A stretch of DNA of 64,000 bases from Actinomyces vulturis (GCF_001687305.1 NZ_KV700385.1:290513-354512), one strand, 5' to 3'; positions 27,652 through 38,252 are shown, counted from the stretch's first letter. Made by a program: numbers and translations. Notes: a model not told the origin generated them from the letters alone.

Positions 27652-30600
27652 TCAGGTATGACGACGCGCCCGCAACGCACTGGCAACACCAGCAATCATT
27701 AAGCCTCCTGCTAACACAAGGAGAGATCCTGAGGTGCCAGTTGTTGGCAAAGAGCCACCTGATGTCTGAGGCCTTGCTGTAGAGGAAGAACGGGAAGCAT
27801 CTGAAGGAAGCATGCCCGGTTCATCTGAGCCCGAAGCCCCCGACGAAGCAGATGGGGCGCTCGATGAAGAATCAGGTTGCGTCGAAGGAGCAACTGTAGA
27901 TTCCTCAGCAGGAGACGTTGGTTCCGCGCTTGAATCAGGACCGGAAACAGTGGGCTCACTTAAAGGTTCTTGTCCATCCACGCGAGGTGCCGGTCCTGGA
28001 TCTGGGACCACCATGATGTCGTCACACAGACCAGTACTAGATTCTTCACTTGCGCACGTTACGGTAAGCAATGAATCCTCTGCTTGCGTCCGGAATACCA
28101 CTTGTTTCCAGTTTTCACCGCTAGTAGTACCACTTCCCTGAGCACCATCGTGAACGTCAAGAGTCATGACTTCATCAGGGAAACTAGGCTTGAGGAAACC
28201 GGCGACTAGGTAGTTTCCGGTCTTCGGAATTAGAACCTCACCATTACTTGCTGGTCCGGAAACCCTACCGGAACGACCCCCAGAGACGGCGTCATCACTG
28301 TGCTGACTGGGAGACAAATTCCATGGCGTATTCTCCGGATTCTGCTTAGTCACTCCTCGAGCCTGGAAGGAACCATCAACAACGTAGTCCGGGACAACAA
28401 TGACGCTCACGTCATCGATAATTCCCGGTCCCGTCAATGAGATCGTCAAAGGAGAACCTTCCCATGCTGTACGCATAAGGACAGTGACATCAGCCCACCC
28501 TTGAGCGTCAACATCGCTCACCAGCGAAGTTGCCTGATAACCGCCCTCATTAACAAGGGTCACTGTTGGCAGAGTTGCCCCCTCGCCAGCTTTCACGCGA
28601 GCGCGAAGCACGTAAGAGCGATTCACACCTCCGGGGAAGGTCTGTGTCAGCGAAGCTCCCTGCGTAAGTTGTGCTGCGTGGGCACCCGAAAATACGTATT
28701 TCAAGGGCGTCTTGGGTGCAGCGGACGATTGAGTGACGGCGATATCCCCCTGTGCCTGCCATCCTTCGAGACCTTGTTCGAATCCTCCGTTAGCGACAAT
28801 GGGAGCGAGCGAAGATGCGGTGAGTTGGAATGCTCCTAGATCAGGCCGTCCCAATTCACTTACTGTGCGCCCCCACAGATCTTCCATGGAAGTAGACAAA
28901 ATAGGTTCGCCCTTACCGCTAATAACCTCAGGACTCGGAATAAGTGACTCTAAGGTGCTTCCCGCTCGAAGTTCGGGCATCACATAGTTCGCCTCTAGGT
29001 TGGGCCACCCCTGATCCGTTCCGGCATAGAGATTATTTCTCATAGGAACAATGGGAGGGAGAGAGAAAATGTCATCCTGGGTTGGGGATTCAAGATAAAC
29101 ATCGTACGTACGTGGCCCCCAAGTCGTTTGCACATCACCCTGGGCGAAGAACACGTTATTCACGTAAGCAATGTTGTCACGATAGTTTCCACGAGTTGCG
29201 CGCCCAAGATATGCGCCGGGATAGAGGACGAAAGTGTTGTTGTACATTTCACCATCTGTTTGTCCCAGCAGCGCCCATGCACGCGGACCATAACTATGCG
29301 TTTCTGCACCGTGACCGTCATTGATCGATAAGTTATAACGAGCAATAGCCTTCATGGAGTACCCGCCAAAACCGCAGAAGAGCATAAAACCGCCCTCATT
29401 GTCATGCGTGACGTTGTGCTCAACAAGAGTGCCGTTCTGGCCATAATCGGCATCAAACGCAGTACCATCCCACGTCCCATGAGGCATACGGGTATCGAAA
29501 ACGTGGTTATTGGTATAACTCACATTGTCAGCATTCCATGGCCACATCGCCGCGTTGTTACCGGAGTAACTTAGGCCTCCGTGATGGTTTGAAACTTCGT
29601 AGACGGTGTTATTGAAGTTTCGCGATCCATTGGCGTATTGGGTCACGATGCCATCACCACCGATATCCCACACGATATTGTCATGAATATCCATCGGACC
29701 CCAGCCGTGGTACTTCAAGGCTGGTCCGCTGTTGACAGCAGCACCGACGCTAGGACGCTTACGGTAACTGGTACCCATATTGATACCAGAACGATTAACG
29801 TGGCGAACTCGGTTATAGGAAATTTCTACATCGTAGAACGCTGAAGGTGTCCCGTCAGCAGTTCCGTAGACTTCAAACTGAATACCTGCGCTGCCTTCAA
29901 GATCTTTCTTGGTGTGGCCGAGTACGTCATGAACGTACATATTGGAAATCTCAAAGCCGTGTGCGTCTCCGTAATTGTCCAAGGTCACGAGCACGCCACG
30001 ACGACGAACAGAATAATCATTCCCATCACCGGAGAAGTTCGTGACTTCAAGGTTACGGATTACCCAATGCTCCTGGTTGTAAAGTCGAACAGTAGCGGAA
30101 TCTACGCCAGTGTTTTCTTGACTTGCTAATTGCTCAGGAAGATCATCACCGGCTGCGATACGTTCACCACCGCCATCAATTCGCGGCATTGGAGCAGCAG
30201 GATCACCGTAAGCATTTATTTCAATAGGATTGCCTTGACTACCTGAGCCGTGGGGATGGAGAAGACCTTGGCACCGTGTTCCTCGTTTGAGCAGGATCTG
30301 GTCACCAGGCTTAAACGGCTCATGAGCATTAATCCGTTCAAGTGATGTGAAAGGCCGCTCGATAGATCCATCACCCTCAGGTCCCCCCGGGATACAATCG
30401 ACATGATATGCCTTTCCCTGTGCAGCACCGGCTACGACGTTGATCGGTGAGGGGCGGGCACCAACGACACGAGATGTTCCATCTGGGTCAGTAATGGTCA
30501 AAGCAATAGGTGTACGCTCACGATTTTCAGCAACGCGATCATCGAAAGCAAGGGCATTAAGCGTCTCTCCTGAGGGACGTGCTCCCTCAGCCAAAGGACG

Positions 30601-31608
30601 TTCCCTCAACTGTGTAGGCTCTGGATCTGCTAATGGAACAACTTCCCCTTCCGCGAAAGTCGACCATGAGATTTCACTGATAGATGTGTAATCAGTTGGC
30701 TTATTTTGATACCAGCCAGACAACGCATCGATGCGAACACAATTCACCGCACGTGGCGCAAATGAAAGAACAACTGGAGAAAGATCTTGCGCATCCACTG
30801 CAGTAGTCGGAACCTGGAACCACCCATCATCCGTATTTGCGCATTCTCCATCTGCACGAACAAAGACTTCATATTCATGCAAATGCCCAACTCCGCTCAT
30901 GATCCCCGTGGGATAGATAGTCAAGCGGCCCACATTTTCTACGGCTTGGCCATCACGGGTACCCACGATAATCCGGTGAGGCGCTTCAACAGGCCCTTCC
31001 CCTTCACCGGTATTCGATAACCAGAAACTCGAGTAATCACCATCGAGAACCCGATCCATTGGACCGGAGTTGAGGCTAGCAATGACGGAATTGTCAACTG
31101 AGTCCGCATAAACTGCTTGGAGTTGCCTCCGCGGAACAACGGTGTAATTTCCAGCAGTTGAAGGGGCCGGCTCCACCATTGGAATCGCTTCTGCTTCCGG
31201 AGCATGTTCCGGTACTCGGAGATCAGCATTCTCCTCGTCCGATACACTCGCGGTTGTCTCATGGGAACTTTGCCCACCCTGCGTAGAAGGCTGACTCTCG
31301 TTATTTTGTGTTGACACTGCGTCAACGGGTGAAGTGGTAGAAGAATCTTTCTCTCCTGCCACAGCATCCATTTTGTCTGCCCCAGAATTGCTATCAGCGG
31401 GGAGCGCAGCATCAACAGCATGACGTTCTGCCCCACCAGATTCATCTGATGTACTTACCGGCAGTGCAGGTTCTTCTGCATGCGCCTCGGGTGCTGTTGG
31501 AAGGGGCGATAGTCCAGCACCAACAAGCGCAACCATTGCGCCCGCCGCCAGAATGCGCCTGCGATATGTACGGTATCGACGTTGAATACGCACGATGGGT
31601 CCCTTCAT
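27652..31608 (-). CDS. LPXTG-anchored parallel beta-helix surface protein
   Basis: Large secreted wall-attached protein, about 1,318 residues from the ATG at 31606-31608. A GTG 15 codons earlier is open but gives an untypical leader. Order: signal peptide with a basic n-region (RRYRTYRRRILAAG) cut near AHA-EEP; a Ser/Thr/Glu-rich stretch to about residue 130; a discoidin/F5-8-like sandwich to about 320; a right-handed beta-helix domain with many N-rich PbH1-type turns (about 395-880); two carbohydrate-binding-like sandwiches, the first opening NGGFEQGLEGW; a Ser/Pro linker; the sortase motif LPTTG, membrane span and ARRHT tail. It probably binds or cleaves a polysaccharide; the substrate is unknown. 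Confidence 0.87.
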   Translation of the reverse strand: MKGPIVRIQRRYRTYRRRILAAGAMVALVGAGLSPLPTAPEAHAEEPALPVSTSDESGGAERHAVDAALPADSNSGADKMDAVAGEKDSSTTSPVDAVSTQNNESQPSTQGGQSSHETTASVSDEENADLRVPEHAPEAEAIPMVEPAPSTAGNYTVVPRRQLQAVYADSVDNSVIASLNSGPMDRVLDGDYSSFWLSNTGEGEGPVEAPHRIIVGTRDGQAVENVGRLTIYPTGIMSGVGHLHEYEVFVRADGECANTDDGWFQVPTTAVDAQDLSPVVLSFAPRAVNCVRIDALSGWYQNKPTDYTSISEISWSTFAEGEVVPLADPEPTQLRERPLAEGARPSGETLNALAFDDRVAENRERTPIALTITDPDGTSRVVGARPSPINVVAGAAQGKAYHVDCIPGGPEGDGSIERPFTSLERINAHEPFKPGDQILLKRGTRCQGLLHPHGSGSQGNPIEINAYGDPAAPMPRIDGGGERIAAGDDLPEQLASQENTGVDSATVRLYNQEHWVIRNLEVTNFSGDGNDYSVRRRGVLVTLDNYGDAHGFEISNMYVHDVLGHTKKDLEGSAGIQFEVYGTADGTPSAFYDVEISYNRVRHVNRSGINMGTSYRKRPSVGAAVNSGPALKYHGWGPMDIHDNIVWDIGGDGIVTQYANGSRNFNNTVYEVSNHHGGLSYSGNNAAMWPWNADNVSYTNNHVFDTRMPHGTWDGTAFDADYGQNGTLVEHNVTHDNEGGFMLFCGFGGYSMKAIARYNLSINDGHGAETHSYGPRAWALLGQTDGEMYNNTFVLYPGAYLGRATRGNYRDNIAYVNNVFFAQGDVQTTWGPRTYDVYLESPTQDDIFSLPPIVPMRNNLYAGTDQGWPNLEANYVMPELRAGSTLESLIPSPEVISGKGEPILSTSMEDLWGRTVSELGRPDLGAFQLTASSLAPIVANGGFEQGLEGWQAQGDIAVTQSSAAPKTPLKYVFSGAHAAQLTQGASLTQTFPGGVNRSYVLRARVKAGEGATLPTVTLVNEGGYQATSLVSDVDAQGWADVTVLMRTAWEGSPLTISLTGPGIIDDVSVIVVPDYVVDGSFQARGVTKQNPENTPWNLSPSQHSDDAVSGGRSGRVSGPASNGEVLIPKTGNYLVAGFLKPSFPDEVMTLDVHDGAQGSGTTSGENWKQVVFRTQAEDSLLTVTCASEESSTGLCDDIMVVPDPGPAPRVDGQEPLSEPTVSGPDSSAEPTSPAEESTVAPSTQPDSSSSAPSASSGASGSDEPGMLPSDASRSSSTARPQTSGGSLPTTGTSGSLLVLAGGLMIAGVASALRARRHT

Positions 31609-31904
31609 TGGATCCACAAAAGCCTGAAGGCTATTCACACGATTAGACGCCACCCATGAATGTAACGTCCTGTCATAGTGCCGTCACGAAGTCTTCACCG
31701 ACTTCTTGCGATCAGCAGCGATCATGTCACGCCACTATGAACTTGTTTCAACACTAACGAACACTTCGGCGCACCGCAGTTGAATACCAAGCAATTTCGG
31801 TCAGGAGAAATCATCTTTGAGCGTAATACGCCTACATCGCGACGATAGGTAGGACGATAGTCCCCTTCGGGTGTTCTGCGACTCGTTTTCTCCCCACAGC
31901 AACA

Positions 31905-31939
31905 TCAAACCCCCACCTGATTATCAGGAGGGGGTTTGA
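31905..31939 (-). terminator. Terminator ending the nuo-idsA transcript
   Basis: TCAAACCCCC-A-CCTGA, loop TTA, TCAGG-A-GGGGGTTTGA forms a near-perfect hairpin about 20 bp past the polyprenyl synthase stop. The remaining 295 bp before the surface-protein start (31609-31904) must hold that gene's promoter; I see no other gene there. Confidence 0.85.
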
Positions 31940-31956
31940 CAACTAATCGTCATAAA

Positions 31957-33063
31957 TTAAGCGGCGCGATCAACAAGAAGACGAGCAAATTGCTCTAAAC
32001 CATCGCGAACCAATGCGGTGCGTTCACGAGCATCATCAAGAGCCAACTGAGTGGCGCGATCATCCGATCCGGCATTCTGACAACGTGCACGGGTTCCATC
32101 CAAAACAGCTTCCTCAAGGCCAGAAAGAACCTCAACAGCCTCGCGTGCCCACTCCATAGCCATTTCACGCGTACGAGTCAGAACCGGGTGGTTCTTGAGA
32201 CGATTAACAACATCAGCCAACGCTGCATCATCCTGAAGATCCGCAGTGGACAGGAGAGAGAGAATTTCCTGGCCTTCCTTGTCCAACTCACCTGCGGCCA
32301 ACATAGTACGCAGGAGGAGGACGGGCATGGTATCAACGCCTTCACGAAGGTCAGTGCCTGGGGTTTTACCGGTGGTCTGACTGTCACTAGTTAAGTCAAT
32401 AACATCATCAGCCAGTTGAAAGGCCACGCCAATGCGTTCGCCGAATTCCTGAACGATTTCTTCGCAGCGTGTACCTGCATTGGTAAGCATGGCACCATAG
32501 CGGGCAGAGACAGCGATTAACGAGCCGGTCTTATCCGCCAGAACCTGAATATAGTGGTCAACAGGATCCTCCCCTTTGGGGCGTGGAAGAGTTTCATGAA
32601 GCTGACCGGTGCATAGCCGCTCGAAAGTTTTGGCATGGGCGAGAACAGCATCGGGTCCTAGTGCGGCAACAAGTTGGGAGGCCCGCGCCACGAGCACGTC
32701 ACCGGTGAGAATGGCTGCAGAATTACCCCAAAGCATGTGTGCGCTAGGTGCACCGCGACGCAAAGGAGCATCATCCATCACGTCATCGTGGTACAGCGTA
32801 GCAATGTGAGTAAGTTCAACTGCTACACCAGCATCACGCACTGCATCGGAACTTGCCAGTTCAGGGTCACCTAATTGAGCAGTAAGCAACGTAAGCACGG
32901 GGCGCAGGCGCTTTCCTCCTGCCTGCGCCAGATGTGAAGTTGGTGGGTTAATGGTTGAGTCAGCACTCGACACCACATCAAGAAGTCGCTGTTCGACGTC
33001 CTGAAGGACCGGAACAATCCGGTCCTCCAGGACGGGTTCGTCAAGAAGAAGCACGTTGGTCAC
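31957..33063 (-). CDS. Polyprenyl diphosphate synthase (menaquinone tail)
   Basis: Trans-isoprenyl diphosphate synthase, 368 residues, that lengthens allylic diphosphates with IPP, most likely to the menaquinone side chain. The first Asp-rich motif DDVMD is at 93-97 and the second, DDVID, at 219-223. GGKRLRP at about 49-55 binds IPP. The residue before the first motif region (HIATLYHDD) has small side chains at the chain-length positions, which suggests a long product. It starts with GTG overlapping the nuoN stop (GTGA). It is thus the last gene of the complex I operon, a coupling worth noting. It corresponds by position to grcC1 of mycobacteria. Confidence 0.92.
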   Translation of the reverse strand: MTNVLLLDEPVLEDRIVPVLQDVEQRLLDVVSSADSTINPPTSHLAQAGGKRLRPVLTLLTAQLGDPELASSDAVRDAGVAVELTHIATLYHDDVMDDAPLRRGAPSAHMLWGNSAAILTGDVLVARASQLVAALGPDAVLAHAKTFERLCTGQLHETLPRPKGEDPVDHYIQVLADKTGSLIAVSARYGAMLTNAGTRCEEIVQEFGERIGVAFQLADDVIDLTSDSQTTGKTPGTDLREGVDTMPVLLLRTMLAAGELDKEGQEILSLLSTADLQDDAALADVVNRLKNHPVLTRTREMAMEWAREAVEVLSGLEEAVLDGTRARCQNAGSDDRATQLALDDARERTALVRDGLEQFARLLVDRAA

Positions 33064-34643
33064 CCAACGAGCATAACTGCCAGGCGGCCCAGCTCGATAA
33101 AGGGCTGGGGCACAACGCCGAGGATGATGGTGGCTGCGGCAGCGATCGCGATGGCTGCACTGGTGGCACCAGTAGACTCCACAACCAGACGGTTACCCTC
33201 AACAGGCTCGGAGAAGAACATCAAGACCAGCAATCGCATGTAGAAGAACGCGGTGGCTGCTGAACAAATGATGGCCAAAACGACCAACTCCCAGGCTCCG
33301 CCTGCAACACCTGCGGAAAAGACCTCGAATTTACCGATAAAGCCAGCGGTGAGCGGAACACCTGCAAAGGAAAGCAAGAAGATCATCATGCAGGTAGCCA
33401 AGAAGGGGTTGGTTTTACCCAAACCGCGATAAGCATCGATGCTGGTAGCCTCTGCGCCAGGGGCTCCTTCGTGATTCTCACGGACCAGTGTGATGATGCC
33501 AAAAGCACCAACGGTGGCAACGCCATAAACCAGTGCGTAGAAGAGGATGCCCTCGATGGAGAGTTCATTGAAAGCGATAACGCCGATGAGCATAAATCCT
33601 GCATGAGCGATAGCCGAGTAGGCGAGCATACGCTTGATATCGCGCTGAACCAAGCCAACGACGGTACCGGTGAGCATGGTCAGGATGGCAACACCCCACA
33701 TGAACCAGTGAATAGTGTCAGTGTTTATAAAGACCACTACTCCATAGAAACGGAGCAGTGCGAGGAAAGCTGCTGCTTTGACGCCTGCTGCCATGAAGCC
33801 AGTGATGGGGGTGGGGGCACCCTGGTACACATCCGGACTCCATGCGTGGAAAGGAACAGCAGCGATCTTGAACAGCAGACCGACAGTCACCATGACCATG
33901 CCTACAACCAGGAGCCACTGGAAGGACTCAAGCCCCATGGGGTTGACGATGACCTTGTAAATAGTCGCGTATTCCACTGAACCGCTGAAACCGTAAAGAA
34001 ATGCACTACCCATAAGAAGAAAACCGGAAGCGAAAGCACCCAGGACAAAATACTTCAGTGCAGCTTCCTGGCTGAGCATGCGACGGTGACGTGCGGTCGC
34101 TGCCATGATGTAAAGGGGCAGAGAGATGATTTCAAGCACAACGAACAGGGCAATGAGATTATCCACCATTGGGAAGAGCATCATGCCGCCAGCGCTGAAA
34201 AGCGTGAGCGGGTAGATTTCGGTGGTAAAGAAACCTGCACGTAAAGATTCGGTTTCTTCGGCGCTCCCCGGACGGTCTGCGCTCTGCGCGGCAAAAGCAC
34301 CGTCAGCAGCACTGGTGTGATCTCCCATCACCAGTAGGGCCAGCAAAGTGATACACACGATGATGAACTGGCCTAGTACTCCAAAGGGGTCTTCGATAAA
34401 GCCGCCGGCAATGCGGACACCAAATACTTCCCCGTTACCGGAATCTTGAGTGAGGACGCTCCAGCGACTAGCCAAAGCAACAAGCGCTGCTAGCAGGCCA
34501 AGGAAAGAGACCAGCATCTGGGCCTTGGAGCGGTAACGGCGTGAAACGAAGGATTCGATGAGCACGCCCACCACGCCTGCTCCCAGCACCAAGAGCATTG
34601 GTGTGAGAGAAGACCATGCGATGGTTGGGGGTGTGAATGTCAC
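33060..34643 (-). CDS. nuoN: NADH-quinone oxidoreductase subunit N
   Basis: Antiporter-like proton-pumping subunit of complex I, 527 residues, fully membrane-embedded with about 14 helices. The Mrp-type core includes the conserved lysine region KIAAVPFHAWSPDVYQGAPTP. A second conserved stretch is KRMLAYSAIAHAGFMLIG. A loop of about 35 charged residues near 110-140 is less conserved. The start is GTG overlapping the nuoM stop by 4 bp (GTGA). It is the last nuo gene and overlaps the polyprenyl synthase by 4 bp. Confidence 0.96.
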   Translation of the reverse strand: MTFTPPTIAWSSLTPMLLVLGAGVVGVLIESFVSRRYRSKAQMLVSFLGLLAALVALASRWSVLTQDSGNGEVFGVRIAGGFIEDPFGVLGQFIIVCITLLALLVMGDHTSAADGAFAAQSADRPGSAEETESLRAGFFTTEIYPLTLFSAGGMMLFPMVDNLIALFVVLEIISLPLYIMAATARHRRMLSQEAALKYFVLGAFASGFLLMGSAFLYGFSGSVEYATIYKVIVNPMGLESFQWLLVVGMVMVTVGLLFKIAAVPFHAWSPDVYQGAPTPITGFMAAGVKAAAFLALLRFYGVVVFINTDTIHWFMWGVAILTMLTGTVVGLVQRDIKRMLAYSAIAHAGFMLIGVIAFNELSIEGILFYALVYGVATVGAFGIITLVRENHEGAPGAEATSIDAYRGLGKTNPFLATCMMIFLLSFAGVPLTAGFIGKFEVFSAGVAGGAWELVVLAIICSAATAFFYMRLLVLMFFSEPVEGNRLVVESTGATSAAIAIAAAATIILGVVPQPFIELGRLAVMLVG

Positions 34644-36190
34644 TTGACGCTCCCTTCCAGAGCAGTGGTCACGGTTGCCTGTGCGGAGGTGGCGGTCTCA
34701 ACGGTGGTGGCGGAATGAATCTGTTCACCAATGGGGTTGAGTACATTCACCAAGGCTCCGGGGAGGAAACCAAGAAGGAACATAGCGGCGATGACAGGAA
34801 TGAGCACGACCTTTTCTCGGATGTTTAAGTCGGCGTCGTTCATGCGTTCTGCCGTCGGAGCGCCTGTAAAGACGCGCTGGTAAGGCAGCATCACGTAAAG
34901 GGCAGCGATCACCACACCAAACACGGCGATGATGCCGCAGGCGGTGCATACCGAGAATGTGCCGGTCAGCACCATCCATTCGGGAACGAATCCGCTCAAG
35001 CCAGGCAAAGCGATAGAGGCCAAGCCGGAGATCAGAAAGGTTCCTGCAATAAGCGGGGTAACGCGCTGCATCCCCCCCATTTCACTGATCTTGAGGGTTC
35101 CGGTGCGCTGGGCGAGGAATCCGGTCACTAGGAAGAGTCCTGCGATGGACAGACCGTGGGCCACCATGTAAACCATGGCACCGACTGCGGCGATTTGGCT
35201 GCCGATAAAGATTCCCAGCACCATGAAGCCGAAATGGCTAATCGAGGTGTAGGAGATGAGTCGGTACAGGTGATCCTGACCGATGGCGGTGAGGCCTCCG
35301 TAGATGATGGAAATCAAAGCCAAGACGAGGATAACCGTACGCGCCGAAGACACCGAGTCAGTGAAAAGAGGCAGGCAAAGGGTAATCATGCCGAAGGTAC
35401 CGACCTTGTCCAGGATTCCGATGAGCAGAACAGAAGTGCCGGGTGTGGCCTGTTCTGCCGTGTCAGGAAGCCAGGTATGGACCGGGACCATAGGGGCCTT
35501 GATAGCAAAGGCGATCATGAAGCATACGAACATCAAGTTCATAGCTCCGGCTGAGGCATCAATGTTTCCAACAAGCGAATCGATGAGGAAAGCAGTTTCG
35601 CCACCGGGACCGTAGACGTACAAGCCCACGATTCCGCCAAGCATGATCAGACCACCAGCCAAGGAGTACAGCAGGAACTTCAGTGCTGCTGCGCGGCGGT
35701 TGTCGCCCCCGTAGCGTCCGATAAGGAAATAGACGGGAATGAGCATCGCTTCAAAGACGACGTAGAAGAGAAATACGTCGCGTGCGGCGAAAATGAGCAC
35801 CATGAAGAACTCAAGGCTGAGCACAAGGGCGGTGAAGCCGGCATGCTTGTCCTCATCAATTTCGTCACGGCTAGCGAGCAGTACGAGAGGCACGATAAAG
35901 GTAGCCAGAAGGATCATTGCCAAACCGAGGGCGTTAACGCCCAAAGCCCAAGACACACCGAGCGCGGGAATCCAGGTGGCGTATTCACCGAGTTGGATAG
36001 CACTACCTTGACTCATATCGAACTGGGACAAAGCCCATAGCGCTAGAACAAAGGTTGCGCCGGAGAAGACCAGTCCGAGGACGGCTGCGTGCTTGCGCAG
36101 TGGCCGGACCAATCCGATGAGGATTGAACCCACCAGTGGCAAAAGCGCCAAGATAGTGAGGATATGTGTTGCAGACATGATTGCATTCAT
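34640..36190 (-). CDS. nuoM: NADH-quinone oxidoreductase subunit M
   Basis: Antiporter-like membrane subunit of complex I, 516 residues. Typical features are the early conserved glutamate region (FFMVLIFAARDVFLFYVVFEAMLIP), KAPMVPVHTWLPDTAEQATPG with its pumping-channel lysine, and YRLISYTSISHFGFMVLG. An AGAGGAG site is about 11 nt before the ATG; a second ATG four codons in is possible. It follows nuoL after 17 bp and overlaps nuoN by 4 bp. The ~55-residue C-terminal tail is rich in Ala, Thr and Glu. Confidence 0.96.
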   Translation of the reverse strand: MNAIMSATHILTILALLPLVGSILIGLVRPLRKHAAVLGLVFSGATFVLALWALSQFDMSQGSAIQLGEYATWIPALGVSWALGVNALGLAMILLATFIVPLVLLASRDEIDEDKHAGFTALVLSLEFFMVLIFAARDVFLFYVVFEAMLIPVYFLIGRYGGDNRRAAALKFLLYSLAGGLIMLGGIVGLYVYGPGGETAFLIDSLVGNIDASAGAMNLMFVCFMIAFAIKAPMVPVHTWLPDTAEQATPGTSVLLIGILDKVGTFGMITLCLPLFTDSVSSARTVILVLALISIIYGGLTAIGQDHLYRLISYTSISHFGFMVLGIFIGSQIAAVGAMVYMVAHGLSIAGLFLVTGFLAQRTGTLKISEMGGMQRVTPLIAGTFLISGLASIALPGLSGFVPEWMVLTGTFSVCTACGIIAVFGVVIAALYVMLPYQRVFTGAPTAERMNDADLNIREKVVLIPVIAAMFLLGFLPGALVNVLNPIGEQIHSATTVETATSAQATVTTALEGSVK

Positions 36191-36207
36191 CAGCGTGAAG
36201 GCTCCTC

Positions 36208-38241
36208 TCAGAACCTGGTAGCCAGGACGGCGAGCAGGCCCAGGACCACACCGGCCAGCATGTAGCCGGCGTAGGAGCGGACAAGGCCGTTTTCGCTACG
36301 GCGAACAAGGGAGCCCAAACCGGCCGCGCCGTGGGCAAGGCCCATGACCGCGCCATCCACCACGTAGCGGTCTGAGGCAGTTGCCGCTGCCACGAGTCCC
36401 TGTCCAGGACGCATGGCAATGGCTTCGTTGAGATTGTCTTGGTACATATCGTGACGTGCCGCTTCCACCAAGACGTTTCCAGGCTGGACAACCACAGGAA
36501 CGTCACGGCGCACGTACATCATCCAGGCAATGACGATGCCCACGGCAACCAGTGCCAGGGTGATACCCATGATGAGCGGTGCTGCCAAAACGGGTTCGCC
36601 ATGGTTGGCAAGCGTGGCGTGGTCAACATGTCCAGTAACAGGTTCGAGCCAGGTCAGGAAGCGGTCATCCAAGGCCAGGATAAAGCCGAGTCCTGCAGCG
36701 AAGACTGCCAGGATGATAAGCGGGATAGTCATAAGCGGTGTGGACTCGTGGGGGTGAACTTCGCCTTCAAGGTCCTTTTCGGTGGTCCAACGGGCTTGAC
36801 CGAAAAAGATCATAAACATCAAGCGTGACATGTAGAAAGCAGTGATGCCTGCACCGATCACGGCGACGGAGCCAAGGATCCAAGGACGCGCGCCATCACC
36901 GATAAATGCGGCTTCGATGATCTTGTCTTTGGAGAAGAATCCTGAGAACGGAGGGATGCCGAGGATGGCTACCCAGGAGACCATCATCGTAACGAAGGTG
37001 ATCTTCAAAGTATTCTTCAGCGCGCCAAAGCGTCGCATGTTGACTTGATCGCTCATGGCATGCATGACGCTACCGGCCCCGAGGAACAACTGAGCTTTGA
37101 AGAAGCCGTGGGTCAGCAGATGGAAAATTGCCAGTGCATAGCCGATAGGGCCAAGGCCTGCGCCGAGCATCATGTAACCAATCTGGCTCATAGTGGATGC
37201 AGCTAGGACCTTCTTCATGTCATCCTTGGCACAGCCAATAATGGCACCGAGCATGAGGGTAAAGGCACCGATGATGGCGACGGCAATCTGTGCGCTGGGG
37301 GCACCTTCGTAAATCACGCCGGAACGGACCATGAGATAGACGCCGGCAGTGACCATTGTGGCGGCGTGGATGAGAGCACTGACAGGGGTGGGGCCTGCCA
37401 TAGCATCTCCCAACCAAGCTTGGAGGGGGAACTGGGCGCTCTTACCGCAGGCTGCCAAAAGAAGGAAGAATCCCATAGCAGTCAGCCAACCGGTAGAGAT
37501 GGAACCGTCAGCAGCGGCAGGAAGAACCTGATCGAAAGCAACGGAGCCGACGGTGGCGATCATGGCCATCATGCCCAGCAAAAGGCCCATGTCACCAACA
37601 CGGTTCATAATGAAGGCCTTCTTTGCTGCGACAGCGTTTGCTGCGGTGGCCTGTTGCTTGGCCAAGGGCTCGTCCGCACCTGCGTTATTCCAGAATCCGA
37701 TGAGGAGGTAAGAAGCTAGACCCACGCCTTCCCATCCGACAAACAGAACAATGTAGGAGTTGCCAAGCACCAGGGTGAGCATGGCCGCTACGAAGAGGTT
37801 GAGGTAGGCGAAGAAGCGGCGGCGATCACGATCGTGACTCATATAGGCCACGGAGTAGATGTGAATGAGCGTGCCGACGAAAGTCACCAGTCCCACAAAG
37901 GTCATGGACAGCGGGTCAATGCGCAGTCCGACGGCGACAGGGTGGTCACCAAGACTGAACCATTCCCAAAGTTTGAGGTCCATAACCCGTTGGGAAGCGT
38001 CGGTTCCAAGCAATTGGGCGATGATTCCCAAGCCGAGAACAGCTGAGGCAGTGGATGCTGCAACCGCGAGCCAGTGACCCCAGGCATCTGTACGACGCCC
38101 TGCAAGTAGGAGAAAAGCACTGGAGAGAGCGGGGATAGCGATAAGAAGCCACGCCCAGGAGGCAAGGCCATCTGCGCTCTGGATGCCGACAGAAGCACCG
38201 TGAGCAGGCAGGGTAGTCAATGGGAGAGGAAATGTTGTCAT
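36208..38241 (-). CDS. nuoL: NADH-quinone oxidoreductase subunit L
   Basis: Largest membrane subunit of complex I, 677 residues. It carries the distal proton channel and the long lateral helix near its C-terminus. Conserved stretches include GWEGVGLASYLLIGFW, KSAQFPLQAWLGDAMAGPTPVSALIHAATMVTAGVYLM (positions about 255-290) and KKVLAASTMSQIGYM. A TGAGAGG ribosome site lies in the 11-bp gap after nuoK. Normal length and no disruption. Confidence 0.97.
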   Translation of the reverse strand: MTTFPLPLTTLPAHGASVGIQSADGLASWAWLLIAIPALSSAFLLLAGRRTDAWGHWLAVAASTASAVLGLGIIAQLLGTDASQRVMDLKLWEWFSLGDHPVAVGLRIDPLSMTFVGLVTFVGTLIHIYSVAYMSHDRDRRRFFAYLNLFVAAMLTLVLGNSYIVLFVGWEGVGLASYLLIGFWNNAGADEPLAKQQATAANAVAAKKAFIMNRVGDMGLLLGMMAMIATVGSVAFDQVLPAAADGSISTGWLTAMGFFLLLAACGKSAQFPLQAWLGDAMAGPTPVSALIHAATMVTAGVYLMVRSGVIYEGAPSAQIAVAIIGAFTLMLGAIIGCAKDDMKKVLAASTMSQIGYMMLGAGLGPIGYALAIFHLLTHGFFKAQLFLGAGSVMHAMSDQVNMRRFGALKNTLKITFVTMMVSWVAILGIPPFSGFFSKDKIIEAAFIGDGARPWILGSVAVIGAGITAFYMSRLMFMIFFGQARWTTEKDLEGEVHPHESTPLMTIPLIILAVFAAGLGFILALDDRFLTWLEPVTGHVDHATLANHGEPVLAAPLIMGITLALVAVGIVIAWMMYVRRDVPVVVQPGNVLVEAARHDMYQDNLNEAIAMRPGQGLVAAATASDRYVVDGAVMGLAHGAAGLGSLVRRSENGLVRSYAGYMLAGVVLGLLAVLATRF

Positions 38242-38252
38242 TGCGGAGCCTC

